Assembly (NCBI GenBank): GCA_023475345.1
Contig: JAMCWD010000022.1
Span: forward strand, 1-64,000
DNA: 64,000 nucleotides
Direction: 5' to 3'
Origin: Chloroflexota bacterium
GTDB taxonomy: Bacteria; Vulcanimicrobiota; JAMCWD01
Shown: positions 1 through 7,118 of the stretch, one piece after another
Layout of the letters: each line of letters starts with the position of its first letter
How positions within the stretch are numbered: position 1 is the first letter of the stretch
Program-made: the position numbers and the translations under genes
Notes under the pieces: generated by a model
The model's database searches: none
What the model was told of the DNA's origin: nothing
The model's input: only the letters and a program-made list of their open reading frames with translations

Positions 1-42
1 AAATGTGGTATCCTCCATAATATTATAACAAAAAATTCGAGC

Positions 43-72
43 AAAAAAAGAAAAGGCGGGGAAATCCCCGCC
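43..72 (-). terminator. Rho-independent terminator of the glycine-zipper cluster
   Basis: Read on the minus strand, a GC-only stem (arms at 55-61 and 66-72, loop of four bases) is followed by a T-rich tract corresponding to the A-run at 43-54. It lies directly after the stop codon of the 322-residue glycine-zipper gene and probably ends the transcript of the three tandem minus-strand genes. Confidence 0.85.
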
Positions 73-95
73 GGGCATTAATATTATCAGGCTAT

Positions 96-1064
96 TTATT
101 TATTATTTTTACCGGCTATAAGGTATTGCTGGCTGATCTCGGAGGCTTCAGGAGGAGCTTTCTGGGCTTTGCTTGCCTTCAGAGTGCCGATAGCGCCTGC
201 TATCCCGCCGATTGCCCCGCCGATTGCTATGCCAAGCGGGCCGAAACAGATCCCTATAGCTGCGCCGGTCAATGCCGTAGCACTGGCTCCGAGGGCGACC
301 TTGGTTTTTGTACCGAGGCCTTTGGGGCCGATATGTTTACTGATTTTTGAATATAACTTATTAACCGAATCTTCGACTACATTTCTCTGGATCTGGCGCA
401 CTCCGGGACCGAGCGCGGCGCCAACTCCGCCTGCAATTGCGCCTTTAACTGCGCCTGCAACTGCACCTGCGGGGCCGCCTATCATGCCGAGAGCGGCTCC
501 GATACCAGCACCTGCAAGCGTTCCCAGGACGATCCTGCCCTTGCCTGTAGCGGCCTTGCCGCCTATGCCCGCGGATACCGCTGACGCAAGAGAACCTGCA
601 GACCCGCCGAGGACTGCGCCGGATCCAGAGACGCCGTAAACCGAATCGCGTGTAACGGCGCGCCTGCTGCCTGAAAGAGTACCTGCTGCACCTGCCAGCC
701 CGCCGACGATTGCCCCGGCAACCATACCGGCAGGTCCCCCGATTACTCCTGCAATTGCTGCTCCTGTCGCGGCTCCTGTAACTGTCCCCGCAAGCAATGC
801 CTTGCCGAACGACTGGGTCTTTTCTCCGACTTTAACGCCGACTACCCCGCCGGCAACACCACCTGCAAGCCCTACCACCCCTCCGGAAATAAACCCGGCA
901 ATGCCGCCGCCTATCCCGGCGTTGGCCTTGCTAGGCGCATAAAGGTCCCCGGTCGTCGTGGGACGCGGCTTTCCGAGATCCTTGAGCTTTTCTCCGAACT
1001 GCCTGACCTTGTCCCCGAGAGTCTGGGGCGGTTTATTGGCTATCCTGTTGATGTTATTATTCAT
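96..1064 (-). CDS. Glycine-zipper-rich protein, 322 residues
   Basis: The protein is almost entirely Gly/Ala helical hairpins. At least six stretches with GxxxG spacing are visible, roughly residues 48-80, 85-125, 145-170, 180-220, 255-290, separated by short basic linkers such as the one near residues 130-140. Such glycine-zipper segments pack closely and often insert into membranes or form oligomers. There is no classical signal peptide: the N-terminus is polar and Pro/Lys-rich for about 45 residues. The start is supported by an AGGA-type site 7-10 bases upstream. It is the last gene of three tandem, same-strand glycine-zipper genes and is followed by a terminator. A membrane-active or pore-forming role is an inference from composition only; no enzyme motif is present. 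Confidence 0.75.
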   Translation of the reverse strand: MNNNINRIANKPPQTLGDKVRQFGEKLKDLGKPRPTTTGDLYAPSKANAGIGGGIAGFISGGVVGLAGGVAGGVVGVKVGEKTQSFGKALLAGTVTGAATGAAIAGVIGGPAGMVAGAIVGGLAGAAGTLSGSRRAVTRDSVYGVSGSGAVLGGSAGSLASAVSAGIGGKAATGKGRIVLGTLAGAGIGAALGMIGGPAGAVAGAVKGAIAGGVGAALGPGVRQIQRNVVEDSVNKLYSKISKHIGPKGLGTKTKVALGASATALTGAAIGICFGPLGIAIGGAIGGIAGAIGTLKASKAQKAPPEASEISQQYLIAGKNNK

Positions 1065-1088
1065 AATCCTTATTCCTGTAAAAGGAAT

Positions 1089-1778
1089 TTACTTTCCCGT
1101 AGCCAGCTTGTGCAGAAGTCCGACGGCTATGCCGCCTGCCACACCGCCGACACCGCCGAGGATAGCGCCGCCGATTGCCCCGGAAGTCGGGCCGAAACGC
1201 TGGCTTGAAATATCCTTGGTAACGGTCTGCATCTTTATGGTGCCGTCGGGATTATATACCGGGACATCCCTGTAAACCGGCTGGCCTCCGACAATATTGC
1301 CCGCTTCATTGATGTGGACATGATCGACGTGATCGCCATACATATCCCAGCCGCCCCACCATGATGTCGGGGAATAATAATCGCTGGGGATGTTGCCCAG
1401 GTTCTGTCTTTCCGTAATCGGAACCTGCCAGGTTTCATGGGACACCTGTGTGCTTGCAGCCTCCAGCTTGCCTGCCTGGTAGCCGACAATGCCACCCGCT
1501 ACGGCGCCTATCCCGCCGCCTGCGATGGCTGCCTTGGTCGTGAAATCCATATCGGCGGCTTTCGCCTTCATACCGCCGGAAGCTTTGCCCAGTATATCTT
1601 TAGCCCAGAAGCCTTTAATCTTGTCCTTGATCCCGGTAAATACGTTACGGCTCTTTTCGAAACCGTCCTTTCCAAGCGAAACTTCCTCTTTCCCGGAAGC
1701 CTTTTTATGCGAGGCCTTCTTGACGTGGAGGTCCGCCTGGATGTTATTCTGGTGCTTAATTCCATCTATGCGCGACAT
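1089..1778 (-). CDS. Glycine-zipper 2TM protein with FlgM-like N-terminal motif
   Basis: 229 residues. A charged, His/Lys-rich N-terminus without signal peptide carries the motif EEVSLG at residues 31-36. Two glycine-zipper hairpins follow, near residues 83-108 and at the C-terminus (about 198-226), flanking a soluble middle part rich in Trp, Tyr, Asp and His (around residues 115-165). The architecture matches the next gene upstream, so the two are probably tandem paralogues that have diverged in the central part. A GGAGG site lies nine bases before the ATG. The gene is 18 bases from its upstream neighbour and 24 bases from the downstream one, so the three are likely cotranscribed. Function unknown; membrane insertion is inferred from the zippers. 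Confidence 0.8.
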   Translation of the reverse strand: MSRIDGIKHQNNIQADLHVKKASHKKASGKEEVSLGKDGFEKSRNVFTGIKDKIKGFWAKDILGKASGGMKAKAADMDFTTKAAIAGGGIGAVAGGIVGYQAGKLEAASTQVSHETWQVPITERQNLGNIPSDYYSPTSWWGGWDMYGDHVDHVHINEAGNIVGGQPVYRDVPVYNPDGTIKMQTVTKDISSQRFGPTSGAIGGAILGGVGGVAGGIAVGLLHKLATGK

Positions 1779-1796
1779 AATTTCATACCTCCTTAA

Positions 1797-2510
1797 TTAA
1801 TGTTCCCTGACAAGCTTGTCAACGACGCCTATTACCGCGCCGAGCCCTGCGCCTACCGTTGCGCCGGCTGCAAGCCCGACAAGCCCGCCGGTAAGAGGAT
1901 CAAACCAGCCGGAATGCTTGAATTCCGGGGTCTGGTAATGTCCGACAACTTTCTGCTCGATGTCCGGACTGAAACGGTGCCAGTAACCGTCGGTAACCCA
2001 GTGCTCCTCGGTTATCGGCTCCTTCGTAATAATAGTATTGCCGTTTTCATCCACGGAGGTCTTGGTTTCATATCCGGTTACCCGCGTCTCGTAATGGCCG
2101 TCTTCCGAAACAGTGTGATCATATCCTGTAAGCTTCGGATGATTTACATCATGATCCGCCATGACCTTGCTGATCTTATCATTAGACATTTCTTTGTAGC
2201 CTGTAGCCATCCCGACGCCGGTGCCTATCGCGCCGCCTGCCGCGGCTCCTATGCCGGCGTAAAGACCTATACGGTCATCCCCGAAATCCTTGTCCGCTTT
2301 AACGGCTTTTTTTGATCCGCCTTTTGCCGCTTTGGTTTCCCCGATGATATTGGCCTTGACCCAACTACCGGCGGAAGAGAAAATGTTTTTCTTCCCGATT
2401 TCCACCCTGTCTTTCGGAGCATCGGTTTTTTCAGCTTTTTCCTTTACCATGGCTTTTGAAGAATGCTGAACCGGATGCGCCGTCTTCGCATTGATCTTGC
2501 TTACATCCAT
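1797..2510 (-). CDS. Glycine-zipper 2TM protein with FlgM-like N-terminal motif
   Basis: 237 residues from the ATG at 2510, chosen because GAGAGGTG sits six bases upstream; a GTG nine bases earlier is also open. The Lys-rich N-terminus carries PKDRVEIG (V at residue 36). A first glycine-zipper hairpin lies near residues 80-102 and a second at the C-terminus near 205-232. Between them is a polar segment with repeated Tyr/Thr/Glu motifs (two TGY tripeptides, two HY pairs) that looks beta-rich. It is the first gene of the three-gene minus-strand cluster and is preceded by a good sigma-70-type promoter. It shares its layout with the 229-residue neighbour. No enzymatic motif; function unknown. Confidence 0.8.
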   Translation of the reverse strand: MDVSKINAKTAHPVQHSSKAMVKEKAEKTDAPKDRVEIGKKNIFSSAGSWVKANIIGETKAAKGGSKKAVKADKDFGDDRIGLYAGIGAAAGGAIGTGVGMATGYKEMSNDKISKVMADHDVNHPKLTGYDHTVSEDGHYETRVTGYETKTSVDENGNTIITKEPITEEHWVTDGYWHRFSPDIEQKVVGHYQTPEFKHSGWFDPLTGGLVGLAAGATVGAGLGAVIGVVDKLVREH

Positions 2511-2542
2511 AATTTTCACCTCTCAAAAAAGAGTCACCGACT

Positions 2543-2571
2543 TTTATACCTTAGTTATATTTTATGCTCAA
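2543..2571 (-). promoter_or_regulatory. Sigma-70-type promoter of the glycine-zipper operon
   Basis: On the minus strand TTGAGC (2566-2571) and TATAAA (2543-2548) are separated by 17 bases, 33 bases before the start codon at 2510. A TTTGTTAAC element lies further upstream at 2606-2614 and resembles palindromes at two other promoters in the window. Confidence 0.6.
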
Positions 2572-2609
2572 ACAACCCCTAAGTAAACAGGGTAAATATG
2601 AACAATTTG

Positions 2610-3560
2610 TTAACTTTTCACTGCATGCTTATCGATGCGCTCGACTTTCGCTTCGGGCAATAATTTTTCGATATCTTCCTTCGTGCCCAGTTGAGTCCCG
2701 GGATGGACGGCGGTAGCGGCTCCCGCCGCAATTCCCAGCCTGAACGCTTCTTCCCACGGCATCCCGTCTATTATCCCGACACATAGACCGGCTACCAGCG
2801 AATCCCCTGCTCCCACCCCGCTCTGTGCCTCGACCTTCGGGGAATATGCCCTGTAAACGCCGTCATCGGTACAGAGGATCGCCCCGTCCGAACCCAGCGA
2901 TATTGAAACGACTTTTATGCCGGTCGCTTTCAGTTCGCATGCCCCTTCGATAATCTCATCCAGTGTTTTCAGTTCCCTGCCGAGGAGCTTCTCGGCCTCG
3001 TAGCGGTTGGGTTTTATCATGTAAGGAGTTTCCTTTAATGCTTCAGTCAGAGGATCGCCGTGCGTATCCAGGACAGCCCTGGCTCCCCGCACCTCCACCA
3101 GGTGGATGAGCCTGGCGTAAGTATCCGCGGGCAGGCCCTTGGGCAGGCTCCCGGCAAATACGAAAAGACTTGCCTCGGGCAGGTAAGTTAAAATCTTTTT
3201 TTCCAGTTCCAGCAACTTGGCCGGGTGTATTTCAGGGCCGGGCGAGTTAAACTCCGTCGCGGGGGGAGTATCGGTTATTACAAGGGTTAAATTGGTCCTC
3301 GTGTTGCCCTCGATTTCCACGAAGTCATGATTCACTCCCCGGCTTTTAAGACACTGGACGATATATGCCCCTGTCTCTCCGCCGCTGAATCCCAGCGCCA
3401 GCGTCTTTCTCCCCAGTTCCACGACCATCCGGGAAACGTTGATCCCTTTCCCCCCCGGATCGGTGCGGAAATCTTTGATCGGGTTGCTTTCCCCAAGTAC
3501 CAGCTTATCCACTACAATGGCTTTATCGAGCGCCGGGTTCAACGTAACTGTTACTATCAT
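2610..3560 (-). CDS. PfkB-family sugar-phosphate kinase (1-phosphofructokinase or 6-phosphofructokinase II)
   Basis: 316 residues, normal for the family. The N-terminal TLNPALD segment, the PGGKGINVSR motif near residues 37-46 and the C-terminal GVGAGDSL motif (anion hole and catalytic Asp) identify the PfkB/FruK/LacC subfamily that phosphorylates phosphosugars rather than free sugars. The end of the protein (AAGAATAVHPGTQLGT) is close to E. coli PfkB, so 6-phosphofructokinase II is possible; FruK or tagatose-6-phosphate kinase are alternatives that motifs alone cannot separate. GGAGG precedes the ATG. It stands downstream of hpf with a likely terminator between them. There is no fructose PTS beside it, which slightly favours a glycolytic PfkB role over FruK. 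Confidence 0.9.
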   Translation of the reverse strand: MIVTVTLNPALDKAIVVDKLVLGESNPIKDFRTDPGGKGINVSRMVVELGRKTLALGFSGGETGAYIVQCLKSRGVNHDFVEIEGNTRTNLTLVITDTPPATEFNSPGPEIHPAKLLELEKKILTYLPEASLFVFAGSLPKGLPADTYARLIHLVEVRGARAVLDTHGDPLTEALKETPYMIKPNRYEAEKLLGRELKTLDEIIEGACELKATGIKVVSISLGSDGAILCTDDGVYRAYSPKVEAQSGVGAGDSLVAGLCVGIIDGMPWEEAFRLGIAAGAATAVHPGTQLGTKEDIEKLLPEAKVERIDKHAVKS

Positions 3561-3576
3561 TTTTCGCCTCCGGAAT

Positions 3577-3610
3577 AAAATTAAAGAAGGAGCCTTTAGC
3601 TCCCTCTTTT
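3577..3610 (-). terminator. Probable terminator after hpf
   Basis: A GGAGC/GCTCC stem (3589-3593 and 3599-3603) with a short loop is followed on the minus strand by a T-rich run. It lies between the hpf stop codon and the start of the pfkB-type gene, so the two are probably separate transcripts or weakly coupled. Confidence 0.55.
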
Positions 3611-3635
3611 CATTTTTGGGAATGAGTTTCCTGCT

Positions 3636-4187
3636 TCACTCCACCATTGGCTCAAGGATCCCGTACCCGGCCGATCTCTTGAACAGGATGTTGATGTAGC
3701 CTGTTTCGCGGTTGGTGAATACCTGGAAGATATGGTCTTCGGCTTCAAGCTGCTTTATGGCCTGCTCGATGGAAAGCCTGGGAGCCCTTATCCTTCTTAT
3801 ATTGACGTCGATATTTTCAAAAGCATACTCGGGCTTATCTTCCTTGCCGGAAGTGAAATCTTCGCCGATGGCAAAGAAATCGTGCTCAGGCGTCTTCTGC
3901 TTGCGGCGGCTTATCTTGTCTTTTTGTTTCTTGACCTGTTTTTCCAGCTTGTCCATTACCTTGTCGATGGAGGTGTACATGTCGCCGGTCCTCTCTTCTC
4001 CACGGAGAGAAAAGCCGTCTCCGAACACGTTCACTTCGACTATATGCCAGTTGCGCTCGGTGCTGAGGGTAACGTCCGTCGAGATGATGTGATCGAAATA
4101 CCTTGTAAGCTTGGAAATGCGCTTTTCGGCATAATCCTTGAGTGCCCCGGTAACTTCCATATTTTTCCCTTTAACGGTAAGCTGCAT
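3636..4187 (-). CDS. hpf: Ribosome hibernation promoting factor, long form
   Basis: 183 residues. The N-terminal half has the HPF/YfiA fold signature (MEVTGALKDYAEKRISKLTRYF, then the basic helix with KQVKKQKDKISRRK); the C-terminal half from about residue 120 is the extra domain of long HPF (RAPRLSIEQAIKQLE ... GYINILFKR), which dimerises 70S ribosomes into 100S particles. Binding is at the decoding centre of the 30S subunit in stationary or stressed cells, known from the family. An AGGAGG site is well placed before the ATG. The gene is divergent from the DUF1232 gene, with about 340 bases between them. Confidence 0.95.
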   Translation of the reverse strand: MQLTVKGKNMEVTGALKDYAEKRISKLTRYFDHIISTDVTLSTERNWHIVEVNVFGDGFSLRGEERTGDMYTSIDKVMDKLEKQVKKQKDKISRRKQKTPEHDFFAIGEDFTSGKEDKPEYAFENIDVNIRRIRAPRLSIEQAIKQLEAEDHIFQVFTNRETGYINILFKRSAGYGILEPMVE

Positions 4188-4528
4188 ATCGTATCCTCCT
4201 TGTATTATTTTATGCGGGAAACTAAAAAATGCGCCCTTCTGTCAACCTGCCAGGAACGCATATAGTTTAAGGCCTGACTTCAATCAGGAGTTCTCCTTTT
4301 CCCGATTTTTCACGATTAAATGATAACACAGCAATTTCCCGATGTCAATTTGAGGAACCGGGGAAAGATCTGTAAAGATCCTGTTGTAAGGACTATCCTG
4401 GAAATATTTTTTTAAACGGCTGATATAATTATGGAAGAAGTCTTATTGTCTTATGTTGTAACATATCTGAAGGAACTTCCGTCCCCCCCGGAGAATTTTT
4501 CAATATAACTGCCGGGGAGGATAAGCCG
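4188..4528. other. Divergent intergenic region between hpf and the DUF1232 gene
   Basis: No convincing gene is seen. The segment should hold the divergent promoters. A short inverted repeat CCTGA/TCAGG lies near 4272-4288 and a TATAAT hexamer at 4424-4429 points toward the plus-strand gene, but a matching -35 box is not evident. The GGGGAGG just before 4529 is the ribosome site of the next gene. Confidence 0.4.
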
Positions 4529-4975
4529 ATGTGTCCTGATCAGATAAACGACATTGAAGAGTCGGAAGTAGTCGGGAAGTTCAAATCCGGTGCGGAAAAA
4601 ATTGCCGCCGACCCTGTTAAAGCCAGCCATCTGGTAACGGAATCCGAGGAAAAAGCCGTGAAGATCAAAAAAGCCCGGGGGATGGTGGACGAAATCTATG
4701 AAAGCCTCCTTACGACGATAAGGTTGGTCAGGGCTTATTACGGAGGCGAATACAGGCAGGTTCCCTGGAAGGTAATCATGGCGGCAGTGCTGGCGCTGTT
4801 GTATTTTCTCAATCCTTTCGATATCGTGCCGGATTTCCTTTACATACTGGGATTCACCGACGATGCCATCGTTATTGCCGTCCTTACCGGGTCGATAAGC
4901 GAGCACCTGGTATCTTTCAAAGCATGGGAAGAGGATCGGGTAAGCCCCGAAAAATCACTGCCTGAAAAATGTTAA
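4529..4975 (+). CDS. DUF1232 (YkvA-like) membrane protein
   Basis: 148 residues. The C-terminal half contains the DUF1232 core: a hydrophobic helix followed by LNPFDIVPDFLYILGFTDDAIV at about residues 93-114, the family signature of a helical hairpin with conserved P-D-x-x-P-D. The N-terminal 65 residues are charged and helical. Members are small membrane-associated proteins of unknown biochemical role, sometimes linked to envelope stress or metal handling. GGGGAGG stands before the ATG. Its neighbour upstream is divergent, and the HEAT gene follows after about 120 bases, so it may be transcribed alone. Confidence 0.85.
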   Translation: MCPDQINDIEESEVVGKFKSGAEKIAADPVKASHLVTESEEKAVKIKKARGMVDEIYESLLTTIRLVRAYYGGEYRQVPWKVIMAAVLALLYFLNPFDIVPDFLYILGFTDDAIVIAVLTGSISEHLVSFKAWEEDRVSPEKSLPEKC

Positions 4976-5098
4976 ATTAGCGGCCCGTTGTATTATTGAA
5001 AAATCAATTCCACCTGAAATTTACAGGCGGCTTGACTGAAATTCTCAAAGGTTATATTACAACGCGGTAAAAATAAACAAAAATAATTAAGAGAGTTT

Positions 5099-7102
5099 AT
5101 GCCCGGCAATAAATATGATATATTTTGTTCCATCGATATGGATAAGCTGTTGAATACGAAAAAATATTTTTTCATAGCATTGATCGCGCTCATCGCTTTT
5201 TCCGCAGGCTGCTCAAGCCGGGATCTTCCTCAAGACGATGTTGCCAGGAACGCGCCTCCCAAAATCGCCGCACCGGTAAAAGAAGCCGGAAAGCCTGCCG
5301 GAGAAGATGATTTTATGCCTGCCAACCAGGCGGAAGACAATACGCCGTGGCAGATCCGTGAGGATCTCCTGGTTCAGGTATCAGCGAAGGTGCTCGACGA
5401 AAAACAGTTGAACGACGCCTGTTTCCTGATAAAATCATTGAATGATAAAAACTCTAAAATAAGGGCCGATGCCGCATGGGGCCTGGGGAAGATTAAAGAA
5501 AAAAAAGCCGTCGAATCGATTATTGCGGCGCTGGAAGATGAAGATGCCGAAGTAAGAAACATGGCCGCATGGGCGCTCGGCAGGATGCCTGACAAAAGAT
5601 CAGTCATGCCGCTGATAGCGCGCCTCAAGGATGAAAATTCCGAAGTCCGCCTGAGAGCCGTCGAGGCGCTACACTACATCAGGGATCCGCGTGCCGTGCT
5701 TCCTATCATCGAAATGCTCAGGGACAAATCGCCCGATGTCAGGAGGTGGACTGCCTGCGCATTGGGGGTAATGAATGACAGCCGGGCGGTCGGGCCTATG
5801 ACGGCAACGCTTGAAGACGAAGACTGGTATGTACGCAGGATGTCAGCCGATGCCCTGGGCAATATAAACGACCCGGCGGTTGTCCCGGCGCTCATAAAAC
5901 ATCTCCAGGATAACCACCTTATGGTCAGGATGTGGTCGGCATGGGCGCTCGGCGCAATAAACGACTACCGGGCCATAAACCCCCTGATCAAGGCTCTTAA
6001 TGACGAGGACTACAGTGTACGCAGAGAAGCCGTGGAAGCCCTTGGGAATATCGGCAGCCCGGCAGCCGTCCCCGCATTGATATCGGCCCTTGGAAAAGAG
6101 CATGAAAGGGTTCGGGTGGAGGCCGCAAGATCTCTGGCGTGGATACGGGATAAGAGAGCGGTAGAGCCACTCCTGTCCGCCCTAAAAGATAAAAGTTCGA
6201 GAGTCCGTAACGAAGCGGCGATAGCCCTGGGCAAATTCGATGACCCGGCGGCTGAAAAGGCATTGGTTGAATATTCCAAAGTTCAAAATTCAAAAGTTGA
6301 AAAACCTGATGAGCCGGATCTTGCAAAAAACGGAAGCGCTATAGAATCTTTAAAAACAGCCCTTAAAAACGAGAACCCTTATATAAGGAGAAAAGCCGTC
6401 GAAGAACTGGGCGGGTTGAAAGACAGCCGTACCGTTGATTTGCTGGTTAAGGCGCTCGGCGACCGGCACACAAGGGACGAGGCGGAGCTTGTCGTTGAAG
6501 ACCTGGGAGGGGCGGCGGTCCCGGCCTTAATCGAAGCATTGAAAAACGACGATTACGGTGTCCGCCAGAGAGCCGCAAGGGCGCTGGGAGATATCAGGGA
6601 CAAGCGCGCGGTGGAGCCTCTTATAACCGCTGCAGGGAAAGACTTTGAAGGCCCTGTCCGGTTTTGGTCGGTACGGGCGCTCGGCCTGATCGGGGACAGG
6701 CGGTCGGTCGGGACGCTTGTCCTGGCGCTTAAAAATGACTGGGGACCCCATGTCCGCAGGGAAGCGGCAAGATCCCTGGGATTGATAGGCGACAAGCAGG
6801 CCGTGGAACCTTTAATGGAAGCTCTTCAAAATGACAAAGAAGCACATGTCCGCAGGGAAGCGGCAAGGGCGCTGGGCTTTATAGGAGACAAACGCGCCGT
6901 CCCGGCGCTGATTGAAGCATTGAATTACAGGGAGCCGCGCGCCCGGAGAGAAGCGGTTAAGGCCCTGGGCCGCTTGAATGATAAAAGAGCGGTTGAGCCT
7001 TTGAAAAAATTACTGAACGATGAAAATCAAGAAGTGCTTATCATTGTAGTATTTGAATCGCTTAAAATAATAACGGGCAGAGATTTCGCCCCGGAAAAAT
7101 AA
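5099..7102 (+). CDS. HEAT-repeat lipoprotein with about 17 repeats
   Basis: The first 35 residues look like a lipoprotein signal (hydrophobic stretch ending SAGC, with Ser rather than Leu at -3), so the protein is probably exported and lipid-anchored; start at 5099 or at the ATG at 5138 is open, both giving the same mature form. The remainder is a solenoid of about 17 repeats of roughly 31 residues with the PBS-lyase HEAT consensus (AVEPLIxALxDxxxxVRxxAAxALGxIxD). The array is broken once around residues 392-416 by a polar linker, dividing it into about ten and eight repeats, the second starting with weaker copies. Such solenoids bind other proteins. It converges with the GH57 gene, 16 bases apart. 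Partner unknown. Confidence 0.85.
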   Translation: MPGNKYDIFCSIDMDKLLNTKKYFFIALIALIAFSAGCSSRDLPQDDVARNAPPKIAAPVKEAGKPAGEDDFMPANQAEDNTPWQIREDLLVQVSAKVLDEKQLNDACFLIKSLNDKNSKIRADAAWGLGKIKEKKAVESIIAALEDEDAEVRNMAAWALGRMPDKRSVMPLIARLKDENSEVRLRAVEALHYIRDPRAVLPIIEMLRDKSPDVRRWTACALGVMNDSRAVGPMTATLEDEDWYVRRMSADALGNINDPAVVPALIKHLQDNHLMVRMWSAWALGAINDYRAINPLIKALNDEDYSVRREAVEALGNIGSPAAVPALISALGKEHERVRVEAARSLAWIRDKRAVEPLLSALKDKSSRVRNEAAIALGKFDDPAAEKALVEYSKVQNSKVEKPDEPDLAKNGSAIESLKTALKNENPYIRRKAVEELGGLKDSRTVDLLVKALGDRHTRDEAELVVEDLGGAAVPALIEALKNDDYGVRQRAARALGDIRDKRAVEPLITAAGKDFEGPVRFWSVRALGLIGDRRSVGTLVLALKNDWGPHVRREAARSLGLIGDKQAVEPLMEALQNDKEAHVRREAARALGFIGDKRAVPALIEALNYREPRARREAVKALGRLNDKRAVEPLKKLLNDENQEVLIIVVFESLKIITGRDFAPEK

Positions 7103-7118
7103 AGCAGTGATGAGATTT

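Noticed and set aside
4451-4906. 151-codon minus-strand frame opposite the DUF1232 gene
   Set aside because: The plus-strand frame carries the DUF1232 signature with a good ribosome site; the minus frame does not resemble a protein family.
5400-7060. Tandem DNA repeats or CRISPR-like array
   Set aside because: The periodicity is from protein HEAT repeats; the DNA units differ too much and there are no identical repeats with spacers.
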